DNA from: an uncultured Eubacteriaceae bacterium
GTDB taxonomy: Bacteria > Bacillota > Clostridia > Eubacteriales > UBA1433
Assembly (NCBI GenBank): GCA_937914785.1
Contig: CALGIV010000200.1
Location: 1 to 22,849, forward strand
DNA length: 22,849 bases
Direction of reading: 5' to 3'
Part shown: positions 22,810 to 22,849 of the stretch, piece after piece
Numbering within the stretch: the first letter of the stretch is position 1
Layout: the number at the start of each line of letters is the position of its first letter
The notes under the pieces: generated by a model
What the model was told of the DNA's origin: nothing
The model's database searches: none
What the model saw: the letters and a program-made list of their open reading frames with translations, nothing else
Translations under genes and position numbers: made by a program

Positions 22810-22849
22810 CGGGAAATTCAACTCCAGTATTTGCGGTCCAGGCTGCGGT

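Overview
The window is ordinary chromosomal DNA from a low-to-mid GC member of the Bacillota (Firmicutes). The evidence is the lon-ysxC (engB) pair, the set ruvX - DUF1292 - RNase J - ylbF, consensus sigma-A promoters, strong GGAGG ribosome binding sites, frequent TTG/GTG starts, a TPP riboswitch in front of an ECF S component (ThiT), and intrinsic terminators after many genes. A finer placement (a clostridial lineage or Negativicutes) is a guess from the gene mix. No tRNA, rRNA, phage, transposase or CRISPR array was seen.

Layout. 1-2033: the end of a branched-chain amino acid (Liv-type) ABC operon, with livM cut by the window edge, then livG and livF and a strong terminator. 2129-5467, minus strand: three separately expressed genes, namely a CPA-type cation/proton antiporter with an unusual leader, an EamA/DMT permease, and a fused methionine sulfoxide reductase MsrAB. 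5686-7745, plus strand: an unrecognised membrane-anchored, very acidic protein and a TrmH/SpoU-type RNA 2'-O-methyltransferase, closed by a hairpin shared with the convergent lon-ysxC operon (7797-10744, minus). 10946-12287: an MBL-fold hydrolase and rsmG. 12288-12836: 549 bases without a recognised gene, holding a GC-rich island that I cannot assign. 12837-15600: an RNA/DNA housekeeping operon (ruvX, DUF1292, RNase J, ylbF). 15705-18618: a ComEC channel that lacks the usual C-terminal MBL domain, and holA. 18615-19414: promoter, TPP riboswitch and thiT. 19507-19998: a zinc-ribbon membrane protein. 20402-22747, minus strand: a HisJ-like PHP phosphatase, a second PHP phosphoesterase and a cytidylate-kinase-like protein in one operon.

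How they work together. Most blocks are housekeeping: nutrient uptake (Liv, ThiT), oxidative protein repair (MsrAB), protein quality control and 50S assembly (Lon, YsxC), rRNA processing and modification (RsmG, RuvX, RNase J, TrmH-like, YlbF through RNase Y), replication (HolA) and DNA uptake (ComEC). I found no clear new multi-gene system. The places most worth a second look are the GC-rich island at 12288-12600, the leader of the antiporter gene, the ThiT leader in which one hairpin looks like both terminator and ribosome-site mask, the short ComEC, and the acidic membrane protein at 5686-6987.
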